Assembly (NCBI GenBank): GCA_945877125.1
Contig: CAMCQT010000004.1
Span: 1-64,000 of the forward strand
DNA length: 64,000 nucleotides
Origin: Candidatus Brevifilum fermentans
Lineage (GTDB): Bacteria; Chloroflexota; Anaerolineae; Anaerolineales; Villigracilaceae
Direction of reading: 5' to 3'
This document shows, piece by piece, positions 1 through 8,125 of the stretch. Below the pieces are notes generated by a model. The model was given only the letters and a program-made list of their open reading frames with translations, had not been told where the DNA came from and searched no databases. Made by a program: the position numbers and the translations under genes. Each line of letters opens with the position of its first letter. Position 1 is the stretch's first letter.

Positions 1-137
1 TCACAGCAGAAGTCGCTGCTTGGGAGAAAGACCGTAACAATTTTAAGGTGCAGATCAATTGGCAATTCAAACCTGATAACGCTCGCATTAAACTTAAGCG
101 GCTTTATCCTGTTACTGTTGTAAAACAATCAAGTTAG
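1..137 (+). CDS. IS630-family transposase, C-terminal fragment (cut by window edge)
   Basis: The frame is open from base 3 to the TAG at 135-137 and encodes about 44 residues. They include a WEKDRN segment, an INWQF segment and the ending ARIKLKRLYP. That pattern is the typical C-terminal tail of IS630/mariner-type DDE transposases, which move DNA by cut and paste at TA targets. The catalytic DDE core would lie left of the window, so activity cannot be judged. No terminal inverted repeat was identified because the other end is missing. Identification rests on the tail motif only. Confidence 0.7.
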   Translation, partial: TAEVAAWEKDRNNFKVQINWQFKPDNARIKLKRLYPVTVVKQSS

Positions 138-256
138 TCGAACACTAGAACCATGACCGTATAAAGAACAACTGCAATCCAAATGCCAATCAGCGCCCAG
201 CGTAGACCAGGTTGATTTCTAAGAGAGGTTTCGTTCGTGACAGGGCTGGTTGACAT
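134..256 (-). CDS. possible 40-residue single-span membrane protein
   Basis: An ATG at 256 opens 40 codons to a TAA at 134-136, overlapping the transposase stop on the other strand. The first 18 residues are polar (STSPVTNETS and following). The rest is one hydrophobic span, WALIGIWIAVVLYTVMVLVF, ending in Asp-stop. The clean polar/hydrophobic split favours a real small membrane protein. Against it, no clear Shine-Dalgarno precedes the ATG, and the 3' end may lie inside the insertion sequence. No function can be assigned. Confidence 0.33.
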   Translation of the reverse strand: MSTSPVTNETSLRNQPGLRWALIGIWIAVVLYTVMVLVFD

Positions 257-412
257 AGATTCGGTGATCGCTTTTCGTAATCATAACAAAAAAAGTTCGT
301 GGAATTTCCGCTCTTGTTATAACTATCAATTTTGGTAAGTTGTTTGGGTATGGGCACAACATGATAACTTACGCAAGCCGGGTGAAAAAGTTTCGGTAAT
401 GGGGATATATAT

Positions 413-445
413 AAAAAAACGCATCCCTTGTAGAATGCGTTTTTG
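413..445. terminator. bidirectional terminator hairpin
   Basis: A 6-bp stem (acgcat at 419-424 with atgcgt at 435-440) is flanked by an A-run on the left and a T-run on the right. It lies just past the stop of the minus-strand lipoprotein gene, so it probably ends that transcript. Confidence 0.6.
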
Positions 446-466
446 CTTTTTATAAAATGCTCTCTT

Positions 467-1486
467 TTACGGAGAAGTCGGTAATATCCGTCCGGCGAGC
501 AGGCTATCCAAAGTTTCCTGCGCCAGGCGGAGTTTTCCAGCGGTGAGAATGCTTGAGTCCACATCTGCAATTCCGAGCGGAGATTGAACGTTTTGTCCGC
601 CCTGTCCGGCGATCAAATTAGGCCAGGCAGACTGAATCGCCTTGATCGTATCTGGGCGGACGGTCATCACCCAGCCGCCGGGGCGCGGATCTGGCATGGA
701 GGTTCCGAGCAGCATGACGCCCTGCGTGCCGATATATGAGAGAAAATCTGCATCGACCAGCGAAGGATAAATATAGATCGCGTACACTTTTCGATCATTG
801 ATTAGCACGTTGGCATAGCCGCCGTAGTTCGATGGGGATTCGTCAGCGGGGACTTCGATGTATGTCGGATACCCGATTTCAGAAACATAAAATGTGCGGC
901 ACAAACCGCAGTAATAGATCATGCCATTATTGAAAGCATTGAAGGCGCGCTGGGCATCTGCATTGTCTTTTGGAATAATCATGCCGATGTGATATTCGTC
1001 GCTGATCATGGCGGCCACATAGCCCGCAAGGAAAGCGGGCAGTTCCACTTGCGAATCTCCTGCGAGCACGCTCAAATTACCGCCAGCCGTCAGGTTGGGA
1101 ATATTCACCGCCAAAAACTGTACACCCGGCGCCGTGGGCGCGAGAGACGCAATCCCCGGGTCGGGTGGCAGCACGATCACCACTTTCAAAGTCGGGTCAG
1201 CAAGGTCAGCAGGCGAAAGCCCATTGCGTATCTGAAAACGAAAACCAGATTGCTGTGCCAGGTCGTACACTGTCTTTTGATACAGGTCTGAGGTGGTCTT
1301 ATCCATATCTGCCGGCAAAACCAAAATCGCCAGCGGAGTAGACGGTGTCGGGATCATCGTAGCCGTGGGCAAAGGTGTAATCGTCGGCACGGCGGTGGGA
1401 GGCGCAATCACTTCGGTTGCAGTACCTCCGCAGGCGCTTAAGATAACGATGATAAGAATCGTAAATAGGAAATGTTTAACACGCAC
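467..1486 (-). CDS. BMP/PnrA-like substrate-binding lipoprotein
   Basis: The 339-residue protein begins with a lipoprotein signal (hydrophobic stretch then LSAC, Cys about 19). A Pro/Thr-rich linker follows to about residue 50, then a periplasmic-binding fold. Segments such as LPAFLAGYVAAMISD, HIGMIIPKDN and FNNGMIYYCG resemble the basic-membrane-protein family, which bind nucleosides or other small ligands outside the cell. The start is GTG, preceded by GGAG eight bases upstream. No transporter genes are adjacent. It follows a TIR gene on the same strand but is separated from it by a terminator-like hairpin, so it may act as a stand-alone sensor or an orphan binding protein. Ligand unknown. 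Confidence 0.6.
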   Translation of the reverse strand: MRVKHFLFTILIIVILSACGGTATEVIAPPTAVPTITPLPTATMIPTPSTPLAILVLPADMDKTTSDLYQKTVYDLAQQSGFRFQIRNGLSPADLADPTLKVVIVLPPDPGIASLAPTAPGVQFLAVNIPNLTAGGNLSVLAGDSQVELPAFLAGYVAAMISDEYHIGMIIPKDNADAQRAFNAFNNGMIYYCGLCRTFYVSEIGYPTYIEVPADESPSNYGGYANVLINDRKVYAIYIYPSLVDADFLSYIGTQGVMLLGTSMPDPRPGGWVMTVRPDTIKAIQSAWPNLIAGQGGQNVQSPLGIADVDSSILTAGKLRLAQETLDSLLAGRILPTSP

Positions 1487-1540
1487 AGCATTTACTCCAA
1501 AATTAAGAATGACCGAATTATACTGCCTGATTTTAAGAAA

Positions 1541-1584
1541 GCAGGCGGGGCAGTAGATGATAAACCATCCGCCGCCCCGCCTGC
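1541..1584 (-). terminator. terminator after the TIR/PKD gene
   Basis: An 11-bp G+C-rich inverted repeat (1541-1551 with 1574-1584) is followed on the minus strand by TTTCTTAAAAT. It separates the TIR gene at 1639-2682 from the lipoprotein gene. Confidence 0.55.
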
Positions 1585-1638
1585 ACTGGGAGCTGATTCT
1601 GTTTCGAGGGGCGTTTATCCGCGCCCGATCAGTTCACT

Positions 1639-2682
1639 TCACTTCGCTTCAACGGTAATTCCATCATCATTACAGGCATTGCCGCGGCAGATATACACAG
1701 TCACAAAATATTCTCCCCGGCTGCCACAGGTATAAGATAAAGCGCCGCTATTGTTAATGAACTTATCAACTAATTTACTATCGCGATAGATCGTAAAAAC
1801 ATAGGAACAGAAAGTGCCGTTTCCACAGCGGGAAATATCTCCGCTAGCAAATTGGACATACGATTCTCGGGCATCGAAATTAACTTTCAAAGGCGATTTC
1901 CCCTGAAGCACATTTGTTTGCAAGATCGCCGTCATCTTGTCAACCTTGGGCTCTGGCGAAGGCGATGCCGTATTTTCAGGCGTGGGGGTGAATGTCATTG
2001 TCGGCGTCAGCGACGGCGTAGGCGATACTTCTGTGCTGGTCACAATCAAAATGGTCGGCGTACTGGTTGGATATTCGGTTGCCGTTGCCATTTCAGTTGG
2101 CATTGACGTACTGGTTGGCATTGAGGTTGCTGTGGGTGTGGATGTGGGCGTGGGTGTGGGTTCAGGCTGGCTTGCCAGCAATGGCGAAATTAACCATGCG
2201 GCGAAAACCAATACGATCAAGCCAACAAGCGCCATTACATAATTTTTTTTCAAAACGAATGAAATTTTCTCTTCCTTTTTATCAGGCAAAGGCACGGTCT
2301 TCGAATCAACCGCCAGCGCCTTTAACAGGGCTTCAAATCCCCGTTGATAATTTTCATCCTGCATATCAATATAATTTAGATCAAGATAATTCAACGGTAT
2401 TTCGCAGGGGCGGCACATCACCGGCACTATTTTTTGCCTGAGATTGCTGGCGAATAAAAACTCACGTTCCACCCATTCTGAATCTACCGAATCTGGTGAA
2501 AGCACCGCGATAAAAATTGAGCTGGCTCGAATGGCAGCCTCAATTTCCTTTCTCCAGCGAGCGCCGCCACCCAGGCTTGATACATCACGCCAGACCACAA
2601 GTCCCGCTTTTTCCAGATCCACGACCAATTGTTCAGCAAAAGAAACATCTTTGCGAGAATAAGATATAAAAACCTGTGTCAT
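1639..2682 (-). CDS. TIR-domain membrane protein with PKD-like exterior
   Basis: 347 residues. The N-terminal TIR domain (about 1-125) starts FISYSRKD and contains LSPDSVDSEWVEREF. Glu74 lies four residues after Trp70, the spacing of the catalytic Glu in NAD-cleaving TIRs such as SARM1 (family knowledge). One membrane span follows at about 148-170, then a Pro/Thr-rich linker (about 173-245) and a C-terminal domain of about 100 residues. That domain has several Cys and a PKD-like feel (SPLKVNFDARES, GEYFVTVYIC). The expected topology is TIR inside and PKD outside, so it may couple an external cue to NAD turnover. The ATG has a strong AGGAGGT site. It is paralogous to the TIR at 3853-5445 and divergent from a PHP gene. 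Catalysis is inferred, not shown. Confidence 0.8.
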   Translation of the reverse strand: MTQVFISYSRKDVSFAEQLVVDLEKAGLVVWRDVSSLGGGARWRKEIEAAIRASSIFIAVLSPDSVDSEWVEREFLFASNLRQKIVPVMCRPCEIPLNYLDLNYIDMQDENYQRGFEALLKALAVDSKTVPLPDKKEEKISFVLKKNYVMALVGLIVLVFAAWLISPLLASQPEPTPTPTSTPTATSMPTSTSMPTEMATATEYPTSTPTILIVTSTEVSPTPSLTPTMTFTPTPENTASPSPEPKVDKMTAILQTNVLQGKSPLKVNFDARESYVQFASGDISRCGNGTFCSYVFTIYRDSKLVDKFINNSGALSYTCGSRGEYFVTVYICRGNACNDDGITVEAK

Positions 2683-2990
2683 ATTAATACCTCCTGCTGA
2701 GATTAATCTAAAACTTACGTGTCGTGTGATTTTCCAATTCCTACTCTGGCAGGTTGAACCCGTTGAAAGGAATATTCTGAGGAGCGTGTAAAATTATACG
2801 CCAATTACCTCATACATTGCAGCTTTTTTGATTCCGTGAAACACCCCAGTTTCATTTCATATCCGTCTCATATTGCTCCCACATCCAATATCCAATGTTT
2901 CACGCCATCTGTGGGTAAATCTCACATTTCACCCAACATTTACAGTTTCTTAACCAATTCTCAAATTCAACAGGTATACTGAAAATCATT
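2683..2990. other. 308-bp divergent intergenic region (TIR / PHP)
   Basis: The region separates two diverging genes. It holds a TATAAT on the minus strand (2793-2798), about 110 bases before the TIR start, and a TATACT on the plus strand just before the PHP start. No credible open frame is seen. No operator palindrome stands out. Confidence 0.5.
2975..2980 (+). promoter_or_regulatory. -10 box (TATACT) of the first PHP gene, leaderless type
   Basis: TATACT lies only 10 bases before the ATG at 2991, so transcription would begin almost at the start codon. No Shine-Dalgarno is present, which fits leaderless initiation. No good -35 box is seen. Confidence 0.4.
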
Positions 2991-3719
2991 ATGTCTAAAG
3001 CAGATTTACACATCCACACCACGTATAGCATTGACGGCACCGCCAGCGTGCGCGAGACGCTTGAAAGCGCCGCCCGCGCCAAACTGGACGTGATCGCCAT
3101 CACCGACCACGACGAAGTCCGCGGCGCACTTGAAGCGCGCGCCATCTCCACCGAATACGGAATTCAAGTCATCGCTGGGGCTGAAGTCAGTACCAACGAA
3201 GGTCATCTCATTGTTCTTTTTATCGAGAGAAATATTCCCAAAGGCATGTCACTCATCGACACACTCATCACCGTCCGCGAAATGGGCGGCATCGCCATCG
3301 TCGCGCATCCCGATCACCCCGTCCCCAGCAGCATTTCCCTGCAAAGCATCCTCAAAGCGCTCGCCCATCCACAAGCGCGGGAAGCCCTGCACGGCATCGA
3401 AGTTTGCAACATGAACCCCACGCACAGCCCGTTCAATCAGCGCTCGCAGAAAGCTGCGGATTCACTTCCGCTGGCGCACATCGCATCCAGCGACGCGCAC
3501 ATTGCATCCATGATCGGCGCGGGCATCACCCACTTCGAAGGCAGTTCTGTGCGCGACCTGCGCCGCGCCATTCAACGCCGCGCCACCCAGCCCGAGCAGG
3601 TCAATCACGAAAAGCCCCTGCGGATCTTCTTCCAATGGCTCAGACTCTACCTCCGCAGAAAAGCGAACAACATTTTTGCCAAACGAAAAATAGCGCAACC
3701 TATCTCCATCCTTGATTAG
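2991..3719 (+). CDS. PHP-domain metal-dependent phosphoesterase (paralog 1)
   Basis: 242 residues of PHP fold, related to the TrpH/YciV group that hydrolyses phosphoesters of nucleotides or short RNA using two or three metal ions. Metal-ligand motifs are visible in order: DLHIHTTYS (residue 5 onward), ITDHDE, AEVSTNEGHL, AHPDHP and SSDAH. A basic tail follows the domain (RLYLRRKANNIFAKRK). It is clearly paralogous to the gene at 8126-8887. It is divergently paired with a TIR gene, and both PHP copies alternate with the two TIR genes. The true substrate is not evident; nucleoside 3',5'-bisphosphate is a family-based guess. Confidence 0.8.
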   Translation: MSKADLHIHTTYSIDGTASVRETLESAARAKLDVIAITDHDEVRGALEARAISTEYGIQVIAGAEVSTNEGHLIVLFIERNIPKGMSLIDTLITVREMGGIAIVAHPDHPVPSSISLQSILKALAHPQAREALHGIEVCNMNPTHSPFNQRSQKAADSLPLAHIASSDAHIASMIGAGITHFEGSSVRDLRRAIQRRATQPEQVNHEKPLRIFFQWLRLYLRRKANNIFAKRKIAQPISILD

Positions 3720-3743
3720 TTTTCGTAAGGACGTAAAATTAAT

Positions 3744-3780
3744 GCCGCAGAGTCGATACGCTGCGGCTTTTTTATTTTTT
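3744..3780 (+). terminator. terminator after the first PHP gene
   Basis: A 7-bp stem GCCGCAG/CTGCGGC (3744-3750 with 3761-3767) is followed by a T-rich run. Confidence 0.7.
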
Positions 3781-3852
3781 GAAATATTCCTGCGGTCTTG
3801 TCAAGGCAGAACTTTTGCTGCCTTGACCAACAAGCTATTTATGCCAAGTGTG

Positions 3853-5445
3853 CTAGTTGCCATCCCACGACGTGTGCCACAACTCAGAGTCGCCTTTGCC
3901 GCGGGCGAGACAGTCAATGCGATTGACGCCCCAAGACACACAGGACGGGGAATCAGCCAACTCGCCGCCCAAGTCCTCCCAATTACTCCATGAGTTGCTA
4001 TTCCACCAACGATGCATCAGGTGCGTATTATTGCCGCGCACAAAAACGTCAAGCCGATTGGCAGACCACGAAGCAACTGTCGGTGCGCCTGCAAACGAGC
4101 CGCCCAGCTTGTTCCAGGGTTCCCACTTGGTTCCGTTAAAGTTTATATGCCACAATTCAGAGTCGCCCTTGCCACTGACAAAGCAATCAATGCGATTTGC
4201 GCCCCAGGACACACAGGACGGGGAAGCAGCCAACTCGCCGCCCAAGTCCTCCCAATTGCTCCATCCACTGCCGTTCCACCACCTATGCATCAGGTGGGTA
4301 TTATGGCCGCGCACAAAAACATCAAGCCTATTGGCAGACCACGAAGCAACAGTCGGCGCGCCAGAAAACGAGCCGCCCAGCTTGTTCCAAGGTTCCCACT
4401 TGGTTCCGTTAAAGTTTATGTGCCACAACTCAGAGTCACCTTTGCCGCTGACAAAGCAGTCAATTCGATAGGCATCCCAGGACACACAGGACGGAGAATC
4501 AGCCAACTCGCCGCCCAAATCCTCCCAATTGCTCCATGAGCTGCCATCCCACCACCGATGCATCAAGTGCGTATTATGACCGCGCACAAAGACATCAAGC
4601 CTATTGGTAGACCATGAAGCGACAGTTGGCGCGCCGGCAAACGAGCCGCCCACTCTGTTCCAGGAACTCCAAACCTTGACCGCCGGTGGGTTGGTTGACG
4701 TAAAGGTTGGCGTAAAAGTAAAAGTTGGGGTAAATGTTGGAGTAAATGTGAAAGTTGGGGTAAAAGTATCAGTCGGAGTAATCTGCGTCACCGTAACATC
4801 CCTGGGCAAAATTAAAGGAGTTGTTGGAATGATGGCATGAGTCACTGTAGTCGGAATTACTACAGTTCCAATCTCTACTGGACTTGCCGGAAACAACATG
4901 GGAATCAACCACAATCCCATAATCACCGCAATCGCCGCCAAACCTACCAAACCAATCACAGCGCAGCCGATCATATATTTGGTTTTATTGGATGGTCTGG
5001 GTCGAGGTGAGACTGTTCTCGATACAGCCCTCACAGTATTACTTTTACGTGAAATTATCGTTGGCGGATCATTGCTAATTGCTTTCAGGATACTTGGAAT
5101 TTTATTTTCATATTCCTCCCCCCGAACATCAATGTAGTTGAGATTAAGATAATTGAACGGCATTTCGCATTCGCGATAAAGCAAAGGAACTATCTTTTTT
5201 TTCAGATTACTTGCAAATAGAAATTCACGCTCCACCCATTCAGATATAATCGAATCTGGCGAAAGTACCACGATCACACATTCACTTTTCCTGAGGGCAT
5301 CCTGTATCTTATCTCCCCACTTTTCCCCGCCCTCCAACCCTGACAAGTCATACCAAACATCCACCCCTGCTCTCATCAAATCCTGAACCATATGCTCAAC
5401 AAAAGATAAATCTCTTCGAGAATAGGAAATAAACACCTGCGTCAT
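3853..5445 (-). CDS. TIR-domain membrane protein with PLL/DUF346-type lectin propeller
   Basis: 530 residues. TIR domain at about 1-122 (FISYSRRD; LSPDSIISEWVEREF with the putative catalytic Glu74). A basic stretch and one membrane span (about 158-185) follow, then a linker with TFTPTFT repeats (about 225-252). Six tandem repeats of about 46 residues run from about 257 to the end. They have alternating consensus forms WxxWNxLGGSFAGAPTVASW and WSNWEDLGGELADSPSCVSW. This is the pattern of DUF346/PLL-type carbohydrate-binding beta-propellers, here probably outside the cell. Characterised PLL proteins have seven blades; only six repeats are seen here, with no seventh before the stop. The start has GGGAGG. 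Role inferred: glycan sensing linked to TIR signalling or NAD cleavage. Confidence 0.8.
   Translation of the reverse strand: MTQVFISYSRRDLSFVEHMVQDLMRAGVDVWYDLSGLEGGEKWGDKIQDALRKSECVIVVLSPDSIISEWVEREFLFASNLKKKIVPLLYRECEMPFNYLNLNYIDVRGEEYENKIPSILKAISNDPPTIISRKSNTVRAVSRTVSPRPRPSNKTKYMIGCAVIGLVGLAAIAVIMGLWLIPMLFPASPVEIGTVVIPTTVTHAIIPTTPLILPRDVTVTQITPTDTFTPTFTFTPTFTPTFTFTPTFTSTNPPAVKVWSSWNRVGGSFAGAPTVASWSTNRLDVFVRGHNTHLMHRWWDGSSWSNWEDLGGELADSPSCVSWDAYRIDCFVSGKGDSELWHINFNGTKWEPWNKLGGSFSGAPTVASWSANRLDVFVRGHNTHLMHRWWNGSGWSNWEDLGGELAASPSCVSWGANRIDCFVSGKGDSELWHINFNGTKWEPWNKLGGSFAGAPTVASWSANRLDVFVRGNNTHLMHRWWNSNSWSNWEDLGGELADSPSCVSWGVNRIDCLARGKGDSELWHTSWDGN
3856..4677 (-). repeat. three tandem 276-bp coding repeats (propeller blade pairs)
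   Basis: The six blades form three near-identical two-blade units of 92 codons. For example, the segment around 4096-4155 recurs almost exactly around 4372-4431, a 276-bp period. The high DNA identity points to recent duplication or ongoing homogenisation. Confidence 0.85.
4690..4773 (-). repeat. minisatellite coding the TFTPTFT linker
   Basis: Degenerate short repeats of the type gttggggtaaaa encode a repeating Thr-Phe-Thr-Pro linker between the membrane span and the propeller. Such tracts can vary in length between strains. Confidence 0.6.
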
Positions 5446-5579
5446 AGTGCCCTCCCAGTCAAAGTTATGTTGTTACATCTATTACATTATACAGTTTCAC
5501 GCAAGTATTACAACACCAGTAACTTGACCCCATATTTTTAGTTTAGCGCTTTATATGACAAGCAGCAAAACATTCGGGC

Positions 5580-5585
5580 TATAAT
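5580..5585 (+). promoter_or_regulatory. -10 box TATAAT before the flavin reductase gene
   Basis: A perfect TATAAT lies 15 bases before the ATG at 5601. No Shine-Dalgarno lies between, again suggesting a very short or absent leader. The -35 region (TGACAA, 18-bp spacing) is poor. Confidence 0.4.
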
Positions 5586-5600
5586 TCAGCGACTTCACCC

Positions 5601-6746
5601 ATGGAACATCAAAGCGATATTCTCATCCTCGGCGGCGGGCCCAGCGGACTTTCGACCGCGCTCCATCTCGTGCAGATTGCTCCGCATCTCGCGCCCCGCA
5701 TCCTGATCCTGGAAAAGGAGCATTATCCACGCTTCAAGCTTTGCGCCGGCGGACTGGTCGCAGATGCAGAGATCATCCTCGAACGCCTCGGCTTGGATGT
5801 CCGCGAAGTTCCGCACGTGGATGTAGATTGCGCGCATTTCGACTTCGACGGCAAAGGGCTGAACATCCGCCTGTCGAAGAGACACGCCCTCCGCGTCATC
5901 CGCCGCGATGAATTTGACGCATGGCTGGCAGCAAAAACCCAGTCAGCAGGCGTCGAAATTCGGCAAGGCGTGGCGGTAAAAAATATCATCCCCGACCAAA
6001 ACGGCGTAACCGTTGAAACAGACCAGGGAAACTTGCGCGCTCAAATTGTCGTCGGCGCAGATGGCTCAAACGGCATCACGCGCAGATGTATCCTGCCCAA
6101 CAATCCGCTGCAAACCGCGCGGGTGCTGGAAGTGATTACCCCCGTGGGACAATCGCCCCACAAAAACAAAGATGCCTACTTTGACTTCTTTCCCGTGCCA
6201 GAGAATATCGCAGGGTACACTTGGGACTTTCCCACCCAGATTCACGGTCAACCCATGCGCTGTTGGGGAATCTACGACGCCAACATTCTGGCGGGCAATA
6301 AACGCCCCGCGCTGAAAGAACTGCTCGCAGAAGAAATGTCGCACCACGGATTCAACCTGGACGAGTACGAAATCAAAGGTCATCCCATCCGCTGGTATGA
6401 GCCGCAGAATCAAATCTCGGTGCCGCGCGTGTTGCTGGTCGGCGATGCCGCAGGCGCAGACCCGATCTTCGGCGAAGGCATCAGCATGGCGTTGGGCTAC
6501 GGAGCAGTCGCCGCGCACGAGATCAGCGAGTCGATTCAGCGTGGCGAATTTTCATTCCGCAAATACAGGCAGCGGGTGGCGCGCAGCGGACTCGGTCAAA
6601 CTTTGTTTGCGCGCTGGGTCATCGCCAATGTCATCTATCCCATCAAGTGGCGCTGGTTTCAAATCCTGTTGTGGAGAATCGTAAAGCCCATCGTGCTTTT
6701 CGTGGCGTGGATCTTCGTTTTAAATTGGAGCAAAAGACTTAAATGA
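5601..6746 (+). CDS. geranylgeranyl reductase-family FAD oxidoreductase
   Basis: 381 residues. The N-terminal dinucleotide-binding motif GGGPSGLSTALHL, the PRFKLCAGGL segment and the second FAD motif GDAAGADPIFGEGISMAL mark the geranylgeranyl-reductase/tryptophan-halogenase flavoprotein group. Members reduce isoprenoid double bonds or oxidise lipophilic substrates at the membrane. The C-terminus has a hydrophobic stretch (IVLFVAWIFVLNW) that may anchor it. The stop overlaps the next ATG by four bases (ATGA), so it is co-translated with an acyltransferase. A joint role in lipid or isoprenoid modification is likely; the substrate is unknown. Confidence 0.75.
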   Translation: MEHQSDILILGGGPSGLSTALHLVQIAPHLAPRILILEKEHYPRFKLCAGGLVADAEIILERLGLDVREVPHVDVDCAHFDFDGKGLNIRLSKRHALRVIRRDEFDAWLAAKTQSAGVEIRQGVAVKNIIPDQNGVTVETDQGNLRAQIVVGADGSNGITRRCILPNNPLQTARVLEVITPVGQSPHKNKDAYFDFFPVPENIAGYTWDFPTQIHGQPMRCWGIYDANILAGNKRPALKELLAEEMSHHGFNLDEYEIKGHPIRWYEPQNQISVPRVLLVGDAAGADPIFGEGISMALGYGAVAAHEISESIQRGEFSFRKYRQRVARSGLGQTLFARWVIANVIYPIKWRWFQILLWRIVKPIVLFVAWIFVLNWSKRLK

Positions 6747-7861
6747 TCGTCGGTCTCGATGGTTTACGGGCAGTTGCCTTTTTGATCGTTTTCTTTTTTC
6801 ACACGCGCAACCTGCCTTTTGGCTGGCTGGGTGTGCAATTATTTTTTGTGCTTTCCGGCTTTCTCATCACTGATATTTTATTGAAGATGAAAGAGAAACT
6901 TCCGCGCGGTGAGTTTTTTGCAAAATTCTACGGGCGGCGTTTTTTGCGAATTTTCCCTCTCTATTATTTTTATTTGATCCTGCTCGCCGCATTTATTTTT
7001 CTTCTGCCCACGCTCGACCTAAAAGGTCTGCGCCCCGAACTTGGCAAAGGGTTCTTCAACCAAATTTGGGTGGCGGCGTTTTACATGTTTGATTTTTTTC
7101 ATGCCAGTTCGTTCTTCGAAAGAAGCCGCTTCTTCACCCACCTCTGGTCGCTTTCGGTGGAGGAGCAATTTTATTTGCTGTGGCCGCTGCTCATCTTTCT
7201 CACCCCACGCGAAAAATTCAAACAGCTTTGCCTCTCAGCCGTCGGGCTTGGGTTTATTTTCCGACTGATTATCACCCTTGTTTATCGCACGCAGGCATTC
7301 CCGCTTTTATCCAGCGACCCGCAGCAAGCCGTGAACGTTTTGCCTTTTTCGCATTTGGATGCATTCGCCTTCGGCGCGTACATTTCACGCTTTGAGCTGC
7401 CTCGCCCTCGATTGCAATTGCTTACGCTGGCAGTGGCCGTGCCCGCGCTCGGCCTGCTAACCGATTACCTCTCGAAAGGCACGCTGACCCTCGCGCTCGG
7501 CTACGACCTGCCGATGACTGGTTTTTACAAGGAAGTTTGGGGCTACACGTTGTTGAATTATCTGTTCGCGGTATTGATCTATTGCGTGGCGCGCACCAAC
7601 TTTTTGACCGGCATTCTTGAAAGCCCGCCCCTGCGCTATTTGGGAAAAATATCCTATGGACTGTACGTCTATCATTATGGCATCATCGCCATCATGGTGG
7701 TGCTCTTCCGCAAATACGACCTGGATTATTCCCTGCGTTCCCCGCAAATGTTCATCGCCACGTTTAGCGCCACACTTTTGATCGCCACCCTAAGTTTTTA
7801 TCTGCTCGAAAAACCGATCATAAATTTGAAGGATAAACTTTTTCGGGTCTCCTCTTCTTAA
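6743..7861 (+). CDS. acyltransferase 3 family membrane protein (OafA/YrhL-like)
   Basis: 372 residues with about ten hydrophobic spans. The N-terminus GLDGLRAVAFLIVFFFH has the family His at the end of the first span. FFVLSGFLITDIL, the RRFLRIFPLYY segment and the WSLSVEEQFYLLWP motif are characteristic. These enzymes O-acetylate or acylate cell-surface glycans or lipids, using acyl-CoA from the cytoplasm. It is translationally coupled to the upstream flavoprotein by a 4-bp overlap. Confidence 0.88.
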   Translation: MIVGLDGLRAVAFLIVFFFHTRNLPFGWLGVQLFFVLSGFLITDILLKMKEKLPRGEFFAKFYGRRFLRIFPLYYFYLILLAAFIFLLPTLDLKGLRPELGKGFFNQIWVAAFYMFDFFHASSFFERSRFFTHLWSLSVEEQFYLLWPLLIFLTPREKFKQLCLSAVGLGFIFRLIITLVYRTQAFPLLSSDPQQAVNVLPFSHLDAFAFGAYISRFELPRPRLQLLTLAVAVPALGLLTDYLSKGTLTLALGYDLPMTGFYKEVWGYTLLNYLFAVLIYCVARTNFLTGILESPPLRYLGKISYGLYVYHYGIIAIMVVLFRKYDLDYSLRSPQMFIATFSATLLIATLSFYLLEKPIINLKDKLFRVSSS

Positions 7862-7878
7862 AATCCTACTCATCGCCG

Positions 7879-8039
7879 AGGGCTTTCTCAAAGTTGCAAG
7901 ACAAGTATCTATTTTTATGACGTACTTGGAACGCGAATTCCACGAATGGGCGAATTTCACGAATTTTTTGTGAAATTATTCGCGCCATTCTAAAATTCGC
8001 GCCATTCGCGTTAAAGGTTTCTGAATTTGAGAAAGCCCT
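7879..8039. repeat. MITE-like palindromic element (14-bp perfect inverted ends)
   Basis: agggctttctcaaa at 7879-7892 is the exact inverse of tttgagaaagccct at 8026-8039. Between them lie further self-complementary segments, including aatttcac/gtgaaatt around a T-rich loop and two copies of attcgcgccattc. It fills the space between the acyltransferase gene and the second PHP gene. No open frame is inside. Confidence 0.55.
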
Positions 8040-8076
8040 GACTCATCAACCCAACTTTAGAAACAGCCAACACATT

Positions 8077-8105
8077 TTGTTTGTTGCAGAACTTTCCACT
8101 ATAAT
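8077..8105 (+). promoter_or_regulatory. promoter of the second PHP gene
   Basis: TTGTTT (8077-8082), a 17-bp spacer and TATAAT (8100-8105) form a good sigma-70-type promoter. The ATG is 20 bases downstream, so the leader is only about 13-15 nt. Confidence 0.55.
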
Positions 8106-8125
8106 CGCGCTTCGGAAAAAAACTC

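Noticed and set aside
190-570. 126-codon minus-strand frame before the lipoprotein gene
   Set aside because: It runs through a terminator and into the lipoprotein coding region in another frame, with no recognisable domain.
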